Positions 8,644 through 17,226 of a stretch of 64,000 bases of DNA are shown here, piece after piece. A model generated the notes under the pieces. That model did not search any database. It was given only the letters and a program-made list of their open reading frames with translations, and was not told where the DNA came from. The translations under genes were made by a program, and so were the position numbers. Every line of letters begins with the position of its first letter. The stretch's first letter is position 1. The stretch is from NCBI RefSeq assembly GCF_004216535.1, contig NZ_SGWX01000001.1:2232001-2296000 (forward strand), read 5' to 3'. The DNA is from Xylanimonas ulmi. GTDB taxonomy: Bacteria > Actinomycetota > Actinomycetes > Actinomycetales > Cellulomonadaceae.

Positions 8644-9702
8644 ATGACCGCGACCCTCACCTCCGACCAGCCCGTCACCGAGACGGCCCCCCGCCGCCAC
8701 GGCGCGGCCAGCGCGTTCGCGATGTTCCGCAACGGCAAGTCGATCACCGGACTGGTCATCCTCGCCGTGTTCGTGCTCATGGCGGTGTTCGCGCCGCTCA
8801 TCACCCGGTTCGACCCGCTCGCGAAGGACTTCCAGGCGCTGCGGCAGCCGCCGTCGGGCACGCACTGGCTCGGCACCACCCACATGGGCGAGGACGTGTT
8901 CGCCCAGATCGTCTACGGCACGCGCGGCGTGCTGGTCGTCGGCTTCGCGGCCGGCGTCATCGCGACCATCATCGCCATCGCCATCGGCGTGACGGCCGGG
9001 TACGTCACCGGGTGGAAGTCGGAGTCGCTGTCCGCGCTGACCAACGTGTTCCTGGTCATCCCCGGCCTGCCGCTGATGATCATCATCACCTCGCAGCAGA
9101 ACAACCCGTCGCTCGTGCTCGTGGCCGCCGTCCTGGCGATCACCGGTTGGGCGTGGGGCGGGCGCGTGCTGCGCGCCCAGACGATGTCGCTGCGCAACCG
9201 CGACTTCGTCCAGGCCGCGCGCGCCAACGGCGAGCCGCTGTGGCGCATCATCACCGTGGAGATGCTGCCGAACCTCATGGCGATCATCGCCTCGTCGTTC
9301 GTGGGGACCGTCACCGCCGCCGTGCTGGGCCTGACGACGCTGGCGTTCATCGGCGTCATCCCGATCACCAACCTCAACTGGGGCACCATCCTGTTCTGGG
9401 CGCAGCAGAACGGCGCCTTCCCGAGCTTCTGGTGGTGGTACGTCCCCGCCGGACTGGCGATCGCGCTGCTCGGCGTGGCCCTGTCGCTCATCAACTTCGG
9501 CATCGACGAGTACGTCAACCCCCGGTTGCGCTCAGCGGGCGAGCGCGCCCGCGCGCTGCGCAAGCGCGGCCTGAGCACGACGTCGTCGGTCACCCAGGTG
9601 CGCGCGGCCCGCGCGGGGACGCCGCCGTCGTCACCGCCGCCGACGACGACGCCGCCCGCCCCGCCCACCGCCGCTTCCGCCACCGAGGAGACGCTCGCAT
9701 GA
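8644..9702 (+). CDS. ABC transporter permease, OppC/DppC type, with a long Ala/Pro/Thr-rich tail
   Basis: 352 residues. An N-terminal cytoplasmic segment is followed by one transmembrane helix (about 36-57), the OppC-type motif DPLAKDFQALRQPPSGTHWLGTTHMGEDVF, and a five-helix permease domain with the loop DFVQAARANGEPLWRIITVEMLPNL. FGIDEYVNPRLRSAGERARALRKR ends the conserved part. About 45 further residues rich in Ala, Pro and Thr form an unusual, presumably disordered cytoplasmic tail. The ATG of the GH3 gene overlaps the stop by four bases, tying uptake to hydrolysis in one transcript. Confidence 0.9.
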   Translation: MTATLTSDQPVTETAPRRHGAASAFAMFRNGKSITGLVILAVFVLMAVFAPLITRFDPLAKDFQALRQPPSGTHWLGTTHMGEDVFAQIVYGTRGVLVVGFAAGVIATIIAIAIGVTAGYVTGWKSESLSALTNVFLVIPGLPLMIIITSQQNNPSLVLVAAVLAITGWAWGGRVLRAQTMSLRNRDFVQAARANGEPLWRIITVEMLPNLMAIIASSFVGTVTAAVLGLTTLAFIGVIPITNLNWGTILFWAQQNGAFPSFWWWYVPAGLAIALLGVALSLINFGIDEYVNPRLRSAGERARALRKRGLSTTSSVTQVRAARAGTPPSSPPPTTTPPAPPTAASATEETLA

Positions 9703-11960
9703 GCACCCTGCCGTACCTGGACGCGACCGCGCCCGTCGCTGAGCGTGTGGCCGACCTGCTGGCGCGCATGACGCGCGAGGAGAAGGTCGGCCAGATGCTC
9801 CAGCTCGACGCGCGCGAGGGCGTCGAGGACCACATCCTGCGCAAGCACGTGGGCTCGATCCTGCACACCTCGCCCGCGCTGGTGCGCGAGGCGCACGATG
9901 TGACCGACCGGACCCGGCTGCGCATCCCGCTGCTGGTGGGTGAGGACTGCATCCACGGCCACTCGTTCTTCGAGGGGGCCACGATCTTCCCGACCCAGCT
10001 CGGCATGGCGGCCACCTGGTCGCCCGAGCTCGTCGAGCGCATGGCCCGGGCCACGGCCGTCGAGGTCGCCGCGACCGGCATCCACTGGACGTTCTCGCCC
10101 GTGCTGTGCATCGCGCGCGACCTGCGCTGGGGGCGCGTCAACGAGACCTTCGGCGAGGACCCGCACCTCATCGGCGAGCTCGCCTCGGCCGCCGTGCGCG
10201 GCTATCAGGGCCAGGGCCTGAGCGACACCACCGCCATCCTGGCCACGGCCAAGCACTTCGCGGGCTACTCCGAGACGCAGGGCGGGCGCGACGCGTCCGA
10301 GGCCGACATCTCGCGCCGCAAGCTGCGCTCGTGGTTCCTGCCCCCGTTCGAGCGCGTGGCGCGCGAGGGCTGCCGCACGTTCATGCTCGGCTACCAGACC
10401 ACCGACGGCGTGCCCATCACCGTCAACGACTGGCTGCTGACCGACGTGCTGCGCGGCGAGTGGGGCTACACCGGCACCCTCATCACCGACTGGGACAACG
10501 TCGGGCGCATGGTGTGGGAGCAGAAGGTCCAGCCCGACCACACGCACGCCGCGGCGGCCGCCGTGCGGGCCGGCAACGACATGGTGATGAACACGCCCCA
10601 GTTCTTCGAGGGCGCCCTGGCCGCGATCGACCAAGGGCTGCTCAAGGAGTCCGAGCTCGACACGGCGGTCGAGCGCATCCTCACGCTCAAGTTCGAGCTG
10701 GGGCTGTTCGAGGACCGCCGCCGCCCCGACCCGGTGCGCATCGCGCAGGTGGTCGGCTCCCACCAGGACCTCAACCTCGAGATCGCGCGCCGCGCCCTGG
10801 TGCTGCTGCGCAACGACGGCGCCCTGCCCCTCCTGCCGCCAACGGCGGCTTCGACAGGCTCAACCACCCCACCGCGCCGCATCGCCGTCGTCGGCCCCCT
10901 GGCCGACGACGCCCAGACGCAGCTCGGCGACTGGGCCGGCAGCAGCGGCCAGGTCGACTGGCTGCCCGACGGCCACCCGCGCGCCATGATCACCACCGTG
11001 CTCGACGGCCTGCGGGCCGCGGTCCCGCAGGGCTGGGCGGTCACCCACGCGCGCGGCGCCGACATCCTCACGCTCGAGCCCGACCCCGCGGGGGCGTTCT
11101 TCCCCGACGGGCAGCCGCGCCCGCCCGTCGTCGTGCCCGCGGCTCCGGACGAGGCGCTCATCGCCGAGGCCGTCGCCGCGGCGTCGCAGGCCGACTACGT
11201 GGTGGCCGTCGTCGGCGACCGCATCGAGCTGGTCGGCGAGGGCCGCTCGACGGCGACGCTCGACCTGGTCGGCGGGCAGGTCGCCCTGCTCGACGCGCTC
11301 GCCGCGACGGGCACGCCGCTGATCGTCGTGCTCCTCGCGTCCAAGCCGCTCGTGCTGCCGCCGGCGGCGCTCAGCGCCGCCGCGCTGGTGTGGGCGGCCA
11401 ACCCTGGCATGACCGGTGGGCGGGCGATCGCCGAGCTGCTGCTCGGCGACATCGAGCCGACCGGCCGCCTGCCGATCTCGTTCGCGCGGCACGTCGGCCA
11501 GCAGCCCACCTACTACAACCAGGTGCGCGGCCAGCACGGGGACCGGTACGCCGACCTCACCCAGGCGCCCGCGTTCGTGTTCGGGCAGGGGTTGTCGTAC
11601 ACCACCGTCGAGTACACGGACCTAGTGGTCGAGACGCCCGAGGTGACGGCGTCGGACGTGGTGCGCGCGCGGATCACGCTGACCAACACCGGCGCCCGGC
11701 CCGCGCTGGAGACCGTCCAGGTGTACGTGAGCGACCTGGTCACCTCGGCCTCGTGGGCCGAGCGTGAGCTCAAGGCGTTCACGCAGGTGACCGTGGCCCC
11801 GGGCGCGTCGGTCACGGCGTCGATCGAGGTGCCCGCCTCGTCGTGCTCGATCCTCGACGGCGCAGGCGTCCGCGTCGTCGAGCCCGGCGCCTTCGAGCTC
11901 CAGGTCGGCCCCTCCTCACGCGCGGCCGACCTGCTCACCGCCCCCTTCACGGTCCGCTGA
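9699..11960 (+). CDS. GH3 beta-glucosidase
   Basis: 753 residues without a signal peptide, so cytoplasmic: it would hydrolyse imported oligosaccharides. The GH3 N-domain shows LLVGEDCIHGHSF, FSPVLCIARDLRWGRVNETFGEDP, AKHFAGYSE (Lys185-His186) and LITDWDN, where Asp264 is the expected nucleophile. The C-domain begins at RRIAVVGPLADDA and includes the GEGRSTATLDL loop, and a fibronectin-III-like domain closes the protein (ITLTNTGARPALETVQVYVSD). The start is the ATG overlapping the permease stop. Codons 384-391 (ASTGSTTP), in the linker between the two main domains, are a copy of the dispersed intergenic repeat. Beta-glucosidase is favoured over beta-xylosidase, but specificity cannot be settled by eye. 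Confidence 0.9.
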   Translation: MSTLPYLDATAPVAERVADLLARMTREEKVGQMLQLDAREGVEDHILRKHVGSILHTSPALVREAHDVTDRTRLRIPLLVGEDCIHGHSFFEGATIFPTQLGMAATWSPELVERMARATAVEVAATGIHWTFSPVLCIARDLRWGRVNETFGEDPHLIGELASAAVRGYQGQGLSDTTAILATAKHFAGYSETQGGRDASEADISRRKLRSWFLPPFERVAREGCRTFMLGYQTTDGVPITVNDWLLTDVLRGEWGYTGTLITDWDNVGRMVWEQKVQPDHTHAAAAAVRAGNDMVMNTPQFFEGALAAIDQGLLKESELDTAVERILTLKFELGLFEDRRRPDPVRIAQVVGSHQDLNLEIARRALVLLRNDGALPLLPPTAASTGSTTPPRRIAVVGPLADDAQTQLGDWAGSSGQVDWLPDGHPRAMITTVLDGLRAAVPQGWAVTHARGADILTLEPDPAGAFFPDGQPRPPVVVPAAPDEALIAEAVAAASQADYVVAVVGDRIELVGEGRSTATLDLVGGQVALLDALAATGTPLIVVLLASKPLVLPPAALSAAALVWAANPGMTGGRAIAELLLGDIEPTGRLPISFARHVGQQPTYYNQVRGQHGDRYADLTQAPAFVFGQGLSYTTVEYTDLVVETPEVTASDVVRARITLTNTGARPALETVQVYVSDLVTSASWAERELKAFTQVTVAPGASVTASIEVPASSCSILDGAGVRVVEPGAFELQVGPSSRAADLLTAPFTVR
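10850..10868 (+). repeat. In-frame copy of the dispersed repeat inside the GH3 gene
   Basis: TTCGACAGGCTCAACCACC at 10850-10868 is identical to the core of the intergenic element and is read in frame as part of ASTGSTTP. It sits in the linker between LLRNDGALPLLPP and RRIAVVGPL, where an extra loop can be tolerated. This is the only copy in the window inside a gene. Confidence 0.85.
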
Positions 11961-12006
11961 CGTCGACGCCCCACCACCCCGCGTGACGGGTGGTGGGGCG
12001 TCGACG
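11961..12006. terminator. Bidirectional terminator hairpin between GH3 and PhoH genes
   Basis: CGTCGACGCCCCACCACCC (11961-11979) and GGGTGGTGGGGCGTCGACG (11988-12006) are perfect 19-base complements around an eight-base loop. The stem begins directly after the GH3 stop codon and lies 26 bases before the end of the convergent phoH gene. It can therefore end transcription from both sides. There is no U tract, as is usual in G+C-rich actinobacteria. Confidence 0.8.
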
Positions 12007-12032
12007 TGGCGGGCGGCGTCAGGGCGCCGGGA

Positions 12033-13403
12033 TCACAGCTCCAGGTGTTCGAGCATGTCGGTCACCAGGGCCGCGATCGGGCTGCGCTCCGAGCGCGTCA
12101 GGGTCACGTGCGCGAACAGCGGGTGGCCCTTGAGCTTCTCGATGACCGCCGCGACGCCGTCGTGCCGTCCCACGCGCAGGTTGTCGCGCTGGGCGACGTC
12201 GTGCGTGAGCACGACCCGCGAGTTCTGCCCGATGCGCGAGAGCACCGTGAGCAGCACGTTGCGCTCCAGGCTCTGCGCCTCGTCGACGATCACGAAGGCG
12301 TCGTGCAGCGAGCGCCCGCGGATGTGCGTGAGCGGCAGCACCTCGAGCATCTCGCGGGCGATCACCTCGTCGACCACCTCGGGTGAGACCAGCGCCCCGA
12401 GCGTGTCGTAGACCGCCTGCGCCCACGGGTTCATCTTCTCGGACTCGCTGCCGGGCAGGTACCCCAGCTCCTGCCCGCCGACGGCGTACAGCGGCCGGAA
12501 AACGAGGATCTTGCGGTGCTGTCGCCGCTCCAGCACAGCCTCAAGGCCCGCGCACAGCGCGAGGGCCGACTTGCCGGTGCCCGCGCGCCCGCCGAGCGAG
12601 ACGATACCGATCGACTCGTCGAGCAGCAGGTCGATCGCCACGCGCTGCTCGGCCGACCGGCCGTGCACGCCGAACACCTCCTGGTCGCCGCGCACCAGCC
12701 GCACCGTCTTGTCGGCGCTCACCCGTCCGAGCGCGGACCCGCGCGGCGAGTGGATCACCAGCCCGGTGTGCACCAGCAGCGGCGAGGCGGCCTCGACGAC
12801 GGCGGGGTCGAGCTCGGCGATGTCGAGCTCTTGGCGCTCCCACAGGGCCGACATCTGCTCGTCCGAGAGGTCGACGGCGGTCATGCCGGTCCAGCCCGAG
12901 TCGACGGCGAGCTCGGCGCGGTACTCCTCCGCGTCGAGGCCGACTGCCGAGGCCTTGATGCGCATCGGCAGGTCCTTGGACACCACGGTGACCCGGCGGC
13001 CCTCGGCCGCGAGGTTGGCGGCGACGGCCAGGATCCGCGTGTCGTTGTCGCCCAGCCGGAACCCGGCGGGCAACACCTCGGAGTCGATGTGGTTGAGCTC
13101 GACGCGCAGCGTGCCGCCGGCGCCCCCGATGGGCAGCGGGGCGTCGAGGCGCCCGTGCTCCAGGCGCAGGTCGTCCAGGATGCGCAACGCCGAGCGGGCG
13201 AAGTAGCCCAGCTCGGCGTGGTGCCTCTTGGCCTCCAGTTCGGTGACGACGACGACCGGTAGGACGACGTCGTGCTCCGCGAACCGGTACAGCGCCCGCG
13301 GGTCGGACAGGAGGACCGAGGTGTCGATGACGAAGGTGCGCCGCTCGATCCGGTCAGGATCGTCGGTGGTGGCCTGGGATGTGGCGTTGGTGCTGGTCTC
13401 CAC
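12033..13403 (-). CDS. phoH: PIN domain - PhoH-type ATPase fusion (PhoH2-like)
   Basis: 456 residues. An N-terminal PIN ribonuclease domain (about 22-150) opens with [15 protein letters not shown] (acidic Asp27) and includes ELEAKRH and [13 protein letters not shown], which supplies further acidic metal ligands. A PhoH ATPase domain (about 240-450) follows, with Walker A GRAGTGKS at 272-279 and Walker B VIVDEAQS at 371-378. The ending [16 protein letters not shown] and [17 protein letters not shown] is typical. Proteins of this architecture act on RNA as coupled helicase/nuclease. GTG 13403 is chosen for the GGAGGG nine bases upstream; the frame stays open to 13433. A long structured leader precedes the gene. 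Confidence 0.9.
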   Translation of the reverse strand: METSTNATSQATTDDPDRIERRTFVIDTSVLLSDPRALYRFAEHDVVLPVVVVTELEAKRHHAELGYFARSALRILDDLRLEHGRLDAPLPIGGAGGTLRVELNHIDSEVLPAGFRLGDNDTRILAVAANLAAEGRRVTVVSKDLPMRIKASAVGLDAEEYRAELAVDSGWTGMTAVDLSDEQMSALWERQELDIAELDPAVVEAASPLLVHTGLVIHSPRGSALGRVSADKTVRLVRGDQEVFGVHGRSAEQRVAIDLLLDESIGIVSLGGRAGTGKSALALCAGLEAVLERRQHRKILVFRPLYAVGGQELGYLPGSESEKMNPWAQAVYDTLGALVSPEVVDEVIAREMLEVLPLTHIRGRSLHDAFVIVDEAQSLERNVLLTVLSRIGQNSRVVLTHDVAQRDNLRVGRHDGVAAVIEKLKGHPLFAHVTLTRSERSPIAALVTDMLEHLEL

Positions 13404-13593
13404 GGAGTTGCTCCCTCCGGCGCGGCAGCGCACTCGGTAGGTGTGGCAGGCGGCCGGCCTCCGGCGCGGTGTCGTGCCGCGCGGCCGGTACCGGCCCCCC
13501 TGCGCGGAGCGACGACTCCATGGGCTGGCCTCCCGGAGGGCGGCTGGGCGCCGCCCATGGACCCAAACTACGGACCTGTGATTCTCACGACCA
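13404..13593 (-). promoter_or_regulatory. phoH promoter and about 155-base structured leader
   Basis: Read on the minus strand, TGGTCG (13588-13593) and TAGTTT (13565-13570) are 17 bases apart and form a plausible promoter, with transcription starting near 13558. The leader to the GTG at 13403 holds a perfect 8-bp inverted repeat CCATGGGC (13518-13525)/GCCCATGG (13553-13560), further GC-rich arms inside it, and the 14-base palindrome GGCCGGTACCGGCC (13483-13496). I do not recognise a known riboswitch class. An unnamed structured leader is possible. The rest of the gap to 13709 holds only upstream sequence of the next, divergent gene, with nothing further I can name. Confidence 0.45.
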
Positions 13594-13709
13594 GGGCTGC
13601 GATGGTGTGTCGCTCATTTGTCACGCATTGTTCATCCGAATCGCGCCGCTGGTGTTCGTCCCGGGCCGTGACCCACGCGCGCCCGGCCCGCGCGGGGCAG
13701 CATGGACCC

Positions 13710-14126
13710 ATGACCATCTCGCGCGACGCCGCCGAGCGGTTGAGGGCGGCGGGGCTCCTGTGGCGCCCCCGTGCGGGCGACCGGTTCGCGGTGCTCTCCG
13801 ACGCGCTGGCCGAGGACGTCTTCACCGTCAGCGACATGGTGGTCGAGCGTCACGACTACGCGAGCGGGACGATCCTCGGCTTCAACGGCACGACCGAGTG
13901 GGCGCTCGACTCGGTGCCCGTGGAGGACACGCTGTGGCTGCCGCGCGAGGACCAGTTGCGCGAGCTGCTGGGCCCCGCGTTCCGCAGCCTGGCCCGCTCG
14001 ACGATGGGGTGGTACCAGGTGCTCGTGGAGATTCCCGGCCACCCGGAGCAGGTCTTCGACTCCGAGAACCCCGCCGACGCCTACGCCGAGGCGCTGCTGA
14101 CGCTGGTGCGCGCGGCGATCGACTGA
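13710..14126 (+). CDS. Small conserved actinobacterial protein of unknown function
   Basis: 138 residues with no signal peptide or membrane segment. It begins ISRDAAERLRAAGLLWRPRAGDRFAVL and continues with EDVFTVSDMVVERHDYASGTILGFNGTTEWALDSV, an alternating strand pattern, and ends in acidic helices (ENPADAYAEALLTLVRAAID). Similar small actinobacterial proteins are sometimes labelled 'pilus assembly protein CpaE', which I believe is a misnomer because there is no ATPase motif here. It stands alone, divergent from phoH and 91 bases before nhaA. The ATG at 13710 is preferred; no strong ribosome site is visible. Confidence 0.7.
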   Translation: MTISRDAAERLRAAGLLWRPRAGDRFAVLSDALAEDVFTVSDMVVERHDYASGTILGFNGTTEWALDSVPVEDTLWLPREDQLRELLGPAFRSLARSTMGWYQVLVEIPGHPEQVFDSENPADAYAEALLTLVRAAID

Positions 14127-14217
14127 GTAGGCTGGCCTGCGGCGAGCCGGGAAGTCTGGTCGGCGGAGCCGGTGGAGGCGCCGGCGGTCCCACCCGTCCC
14201 TCCCGCTCGGAGCCGCG

Positions 14218-15582
14218 ATGCCCTCCCTGACCACCGTCTCCCCCTCGCTCGCCCGCGTCAGCCGTTGGGTCTCGCGTGAGGTTCCCGGCGGCATGCTCCT
14301 GCTGGGCGCCGCCCTGGTGGGCCTGGTCCTGGCGAACTCCCCGTGGCGCGGCGCCTACGAGGCGGTCTCGGACGCCGTCGTCGGGCCGGGCGCGCTGCAC
14401 CTCGACCTCACGGTCGCGTCGTGGGCCGCGGACGGGCTGCTCGCGGTCTTCTTCCTCGGGGTGGGCCTGGAGCTCAAGCACGAGCTCGTGGCGGGCTCGC
14501 TGCGCAATCCGCGCGAGGCCGGCGTGCCCATGCTCGCCGCGGTGGGCGGGATGCTCGTGCCCGCCGCGGTCTTCGCCGTGGGCGTCACGCTGCTGCACGA
14601 CGCGCCCGCCCGGCACGGTTGGGCCATCCCCACCGCGACCGACATCGCGTTCGCGCTGGCCGTTCTGGCCGTCTTCGGCAAGGGCCTGCCGGCGGCCCTG
14701 CGCACGTTCCTGCTCACGTTGGCCGTGGTGGACGACCTGCTCGCCATCACCGTGATCGCGATCTTCTACAGCGACGACCTGAGCTTCGCGCCCCTGCTGG
14801 CGGGCCTCGGCGTCGTGGGCGTCGTCGCCGTCTACGTGCGCTCGCGCAAGCCGCGCTGGTGGGTCTTCGTCCCGCTCGCCGCGACGGCCTGGGCGCTCAT
14901 GCACGCCTCGGGCGTCCACGCCACGGTGGCGGGCGTGCTGCTGGGGCTCACCGCGCCCGCGCGCGCCCTGCACGGCGAGCGCGAGCCGCGCACGCACCAG
15001 TACTCGCGCGCGGTCACTCCCCTGTCGCAGGGCATCGCGCTGCCCGTGTTCGCGTTCTTCGCCGCGGGGGTCAACCTCGTCGACGGCGACGGGCCGGGCG
15101 CCATCGCCGGGCAGCCGGTGGTGCTCGCGATCGTCGTGGGCCTGGTCGCGGGCAAGCTGGTGGGCGTGCTGGGCACGACGGCGCTGGTCACCCGCCTGAC
15201 GCCGCTGCGGCTCGCGCAGGGTGTGGGGCTGCGCGACCTGCTGCCCGTGGGGCTGCTGGCGGGCATCGGGTTCACCGTCGCGCTGCTGGTCTCCGAGCTG
15301 TCGTACGGCCCGACGGCGGAGCAGACCGAGGGCGCGAAGCTCGCGATCCTCCTCGGCTCGGCGCTCGCCGCGGTCCTGGGCGCCACCTGCCTGCGCTGGG
15401 ACGCGCGGGCGGCCCGCAGCGAGGACATGAACCGTGACGGGGTGCCGGACGGCGTCGTCGAGCACATCGGAGACACGGCGGGCGACGCGCCCGCGCACAC
15501 CCCCGGCGGCCCGGCCGCGGACTCGCCGCAGGCGCGCGCGGCTCAGGAGCCGACGGGGGCGTGCCGCTCCAGGAACTCATAG
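14218..15582 (+). CDS. nhaA: Na+/H+ antiporter NhaA
   Basis: 454 residues, about 12 membrane helices. The NhaA core is clear: FLGVGLELKHELVAGSL, PMLAAVGGMLVPAAVF, GWAIPTATDIAFALAVLAVF and TLAVVDDLLAITVIAIFY, where the Asp172-Asp173 pair is the cation/proton site. It exchanges protons for Na+ and keeps cytoplasmic pH and sodium in range. The C-terminal 50 residues after CLRWDARAARSEDMN are hydrophilic and rich in Pro, Ala and Gly, beyond the usual end. The last 40 bases overlap the convergent ramB-like gene. Confidence 0.94.
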   Translation: MPSLTTVSPSLARVSRWVSREVPGGMLLLGAALVGLVLANSPWRGAYEAVSDAVVGPGALHLDLTVASWAADGLLAVFFLGVGLELKHELVAGSLRNPREAGVPMLAAVGGMLVPAAVFAVGVTLLHDAPARHGWAIPTATDIAFALAVLAVFGKGLPAALRTFLLTLAVVDDLLAITVIAIFYSDDLSFAPLLAGLGVVGVVAVYVRSRKPRWWVFVPLAATAWALMHASGVHATVAGVLLGLTAPARALHGEREPRTHQYSRAVTPLSQGIALPVFAFFAAGVNLVDGDGPGAIAGQPVVLAIVVGLVAGKLVGVLGTTALVTRLTPLRLAQGVGLRDLLPVGLLAGIGFTVALLVSELSYGPTAEQTEGAKLAILLGSALAAVLGATCLRWDARAARSEDMNRDGVPDGVVEHIGDTAGDAPAHTPGGPAADSPQARAAQEPTGACRSRNS

Positions 15583-17045
15583 ACCTCGGTCTGGTCCACG
15601 CCCGGCATCGCGCCCTGCGGCATGGCGGCGAGCATCGACGCGTGCGGCCGTGCGCTGGGGAACGCCTGCCCGGCCCAGCGCGCGGCGAGCGGGGCGGGCG
15701 GGCGCCGGCAGCACGACTCGTCGGGGCAGCGTGACGTCGCGCGCGCCGTCGTCTCGCGCCCCAAGAACCACTTGACCTGCGAGTACGGCACGCCGACCGA
15801 GACCGAGAAGAGGCCGTCGGGCGAGTCCTCGACGCGCGAGGTGCACCAGTAGGTGCCGGTCGAGGTGTCGGTGTACTGGTAGTACGGCGCGAGCCGGTCG
15901 GGCACCGCGAACACGACGCGCGCCGTCCAGTGCTTGCACACGTACTGGCCCTCGACGGTCCCCAGCGCGTCGGTCGGGAACCGGACGCCGTCGTTCTCGT
16001 AGGCCTTGTGGATGACCCCGGACTCATGGATCTTCATGAAGTGCACGGGGATGCCGAGCTGGCGCGTGGCCAGGTTGGTGAACCGGTGCGCGGCGGTCTC
16101 GTACGAGACGGCGAACGCGTCGCGCAGGTCCTCGATCGAGATGGCCCGCTGCTCCTTGGCGCCGCGCAGGAACCGCACGGCGTCACGCTCGGGCAGCAGC
16201 AGGGCCGCGCACAGGTAGTTGGCCTCGACCCGCTGACGCAGCAGGTCGCGGTAGTCACGCGGCACGTCGTGCTCCAGCACGTGCGAGGCGAGCGCCTGGA
16301 GCAGGGCCGAGCGCGCGTCCGAGCGGCCGCGCAGGCCGTCGCTGGGCAGGTACACGCGATGGTGGCGCCGGTCGATCACCGCGCGGGTCGAGTGGGGCAG
16401 GTCGGGTACGTAGTGGATCTCGAACCCGAGGTGCGCGGCGAGCTCGCCCGCCTGCCGCTGCGGCAGCGGTCCGCCCCGGTGGCCGATGTCCTCGAGCAGC
16501 CGTTGCGCGACGATCTCAAGCTGGGGGAAGTAGTTGTCCTGGTCGCGCATGTCGGCGCGCAGCTCGGTGTTGGCGCGGCGGGCCTCCTCGGGCGTGAGCG
16601 CGCGTTCGGTGTGCAGCCGCTCGAGCTCGCGCTGGAGCGTGACGATCGCCTCGAGCGCGTCGGAGGGGAGACTGCGTCCCACACGCACCGGGCGGATCCC
16701 CAGGGCGTCGAAGAGGGGGCCGCGCTGGACGCGTTCGAGCTCGATCTCGAGCGCGTCGCGGCGCGTGGGCGGCTGGGGTGACAGGAGGGTGTCGACGCTC
16801 GTGCCGAGCGCGCGCGCGACGGCTTGGAGGCGGGCGATGGTGGGCTCGCGTCGACCGTTCTCCAGCAGCGAGACCTGCGACGGAGCCTTGCCGATGGCCG
16901 CTGCGAGCTGCTCGAGCGTCAGGCCCCGCTGGGTGCGCAGGTGGCGGATGCGCCGGCCGATGGTGAGCGCGTCCGGCTCGGCGGGCGGCGCCGTCGCGCC
17001 CCGCGCCGCGGGTGCGGCGGCTTGTCTCGACGTCGAGTTCACCAT
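15543..17045 (-). CDS. ramB: RamB-type XRE/short-chain fatty acyl regulator
   Basis: About 500 residues. An N-terminal lambda-Cro helix-turn-helix ([40 protein letters not shown]) is followed by an IrrE/ImmA-like middle region ([31 protein letters not shown]) and a DUF2083 C-terminal domain with several cysteines ([13 protein letters not shown]). This is the RamB architecture; in Corynebacterium RamB represses aceA, aceB and other acetate genes. Here it is divergent from aceA and aceB, which strongly supports the name. ATG 17045 is used; an in-frame GTG at 17060 is an alternative. The 181-base gap to aceA contains two inverted repeats that may be operators. Confidence 0.9.
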   Translation of the reverse strand: MVNSTSRQAAAPAARGATAPPAEPDALTIGRRIRHLRTQRGLTLEQLAAAIGKAPSQVSLLENGRREPTIARLQAVARALGTSVDTLLSPQPPTRRDALEIELERVQRGPLFDALGIRPVRVGRSLPSDALEAIVTLQRELERLHTERALTPEEARRANTELRADMRDQDNYFPQLEIVAQRLLEDIGHRGGPLPQRQAGELAAHLGFEIHYVPDLPHSTRAVIDRRHHRVYLPSDGLRGRSDARSALLQALASHVLEHDVPRDYRDLLRQRVEANYLCAALLLPERDAVRFLRGAKEQRAISIEDLRDAFAVSYETAAHRFTNLATRQLGIPVHFMKIHESGVIHKAYENDGVRFPTDALGTVEGQYVCKHWTARVVFAVPDRLAPYYQYTDTSTGTYWCTSRVEDSPDGLFSVSVGVPYSQVKWFLGRETTARATSRCPDESCCRRPPAPLAARWAGQAFPSARPHASMLAAMPQGAMPGVDQTEVYEFLERHAPVGS

Positions 17046-17067
17046 GCCCCAGGGTGACACACGCCAC

Positions 17068-17103
17068 AGTTTCCCTCAAGGAGAAGAACCCGGAAACTTC
17101 TCC
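17068..17103. promoter_or_regulatory. Inverted repeats in the ramB-aceA gap, RamB operator candidate
   Basis: AGTTTCC (17068-17074) is repeated inverted as GGAAACT (17092-17098). Overlapping it, GGAGAAG (17080-17086) and CTTCTCC (17097-17103) are perfect inverted 7-mers. The A/T-richer GTTTCC and GGAAAC boxes stand out from the surroundings and lie within 60 bases of the ramB start. They partly resemble the A-rich/GTTTGC type of RamB site known from Corynebacterium, but the match is loose. Confidence 0.4.
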
Positions 17104-17160
17104 CCCGCAATGCTGGCGGTCGGCCACTCCGAGGGAGGAACGTCGTTCTCACAGGCCGAC

Positions 17161-17185
17161 TGCGACGGAGTCTCACTCCGTCGCA
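17161..17185. promoter_or_regulatory. 25-bp near-perfect palindrome upstream of aceA
   Basis: TGCGACGGAGT (17161-17171) and ACTCCGTCGCA (17175-17185) are perfect 11-base inverted arms around CTC. The centre is 54 bases before the aceA ATG. The three-base spacing suits a DNA operator better than an RNA hairpin, although both are possible. Confidence 0.55.
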
Positions 17186-17226
17186 CCAGGCCCAGGACGA
17201 CGACGCCACGACCCGAGGAGCACCCC

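Noticed and set aside
12383-12958. 191-residue Arg/Pro-rich frame on the plus strand
   Set aside because: It is antisense to the PhoH gene and has the composition of a shadow frame.
13404-13593. ydaO/c-di-AMP or other known riboswitch before phoH
   Set aside because: I could not find the conserved GGGGACCC/GGGTGAA-type core of ydaO or the hallmark boxes of other common classes, so only a structured leader is claimed.
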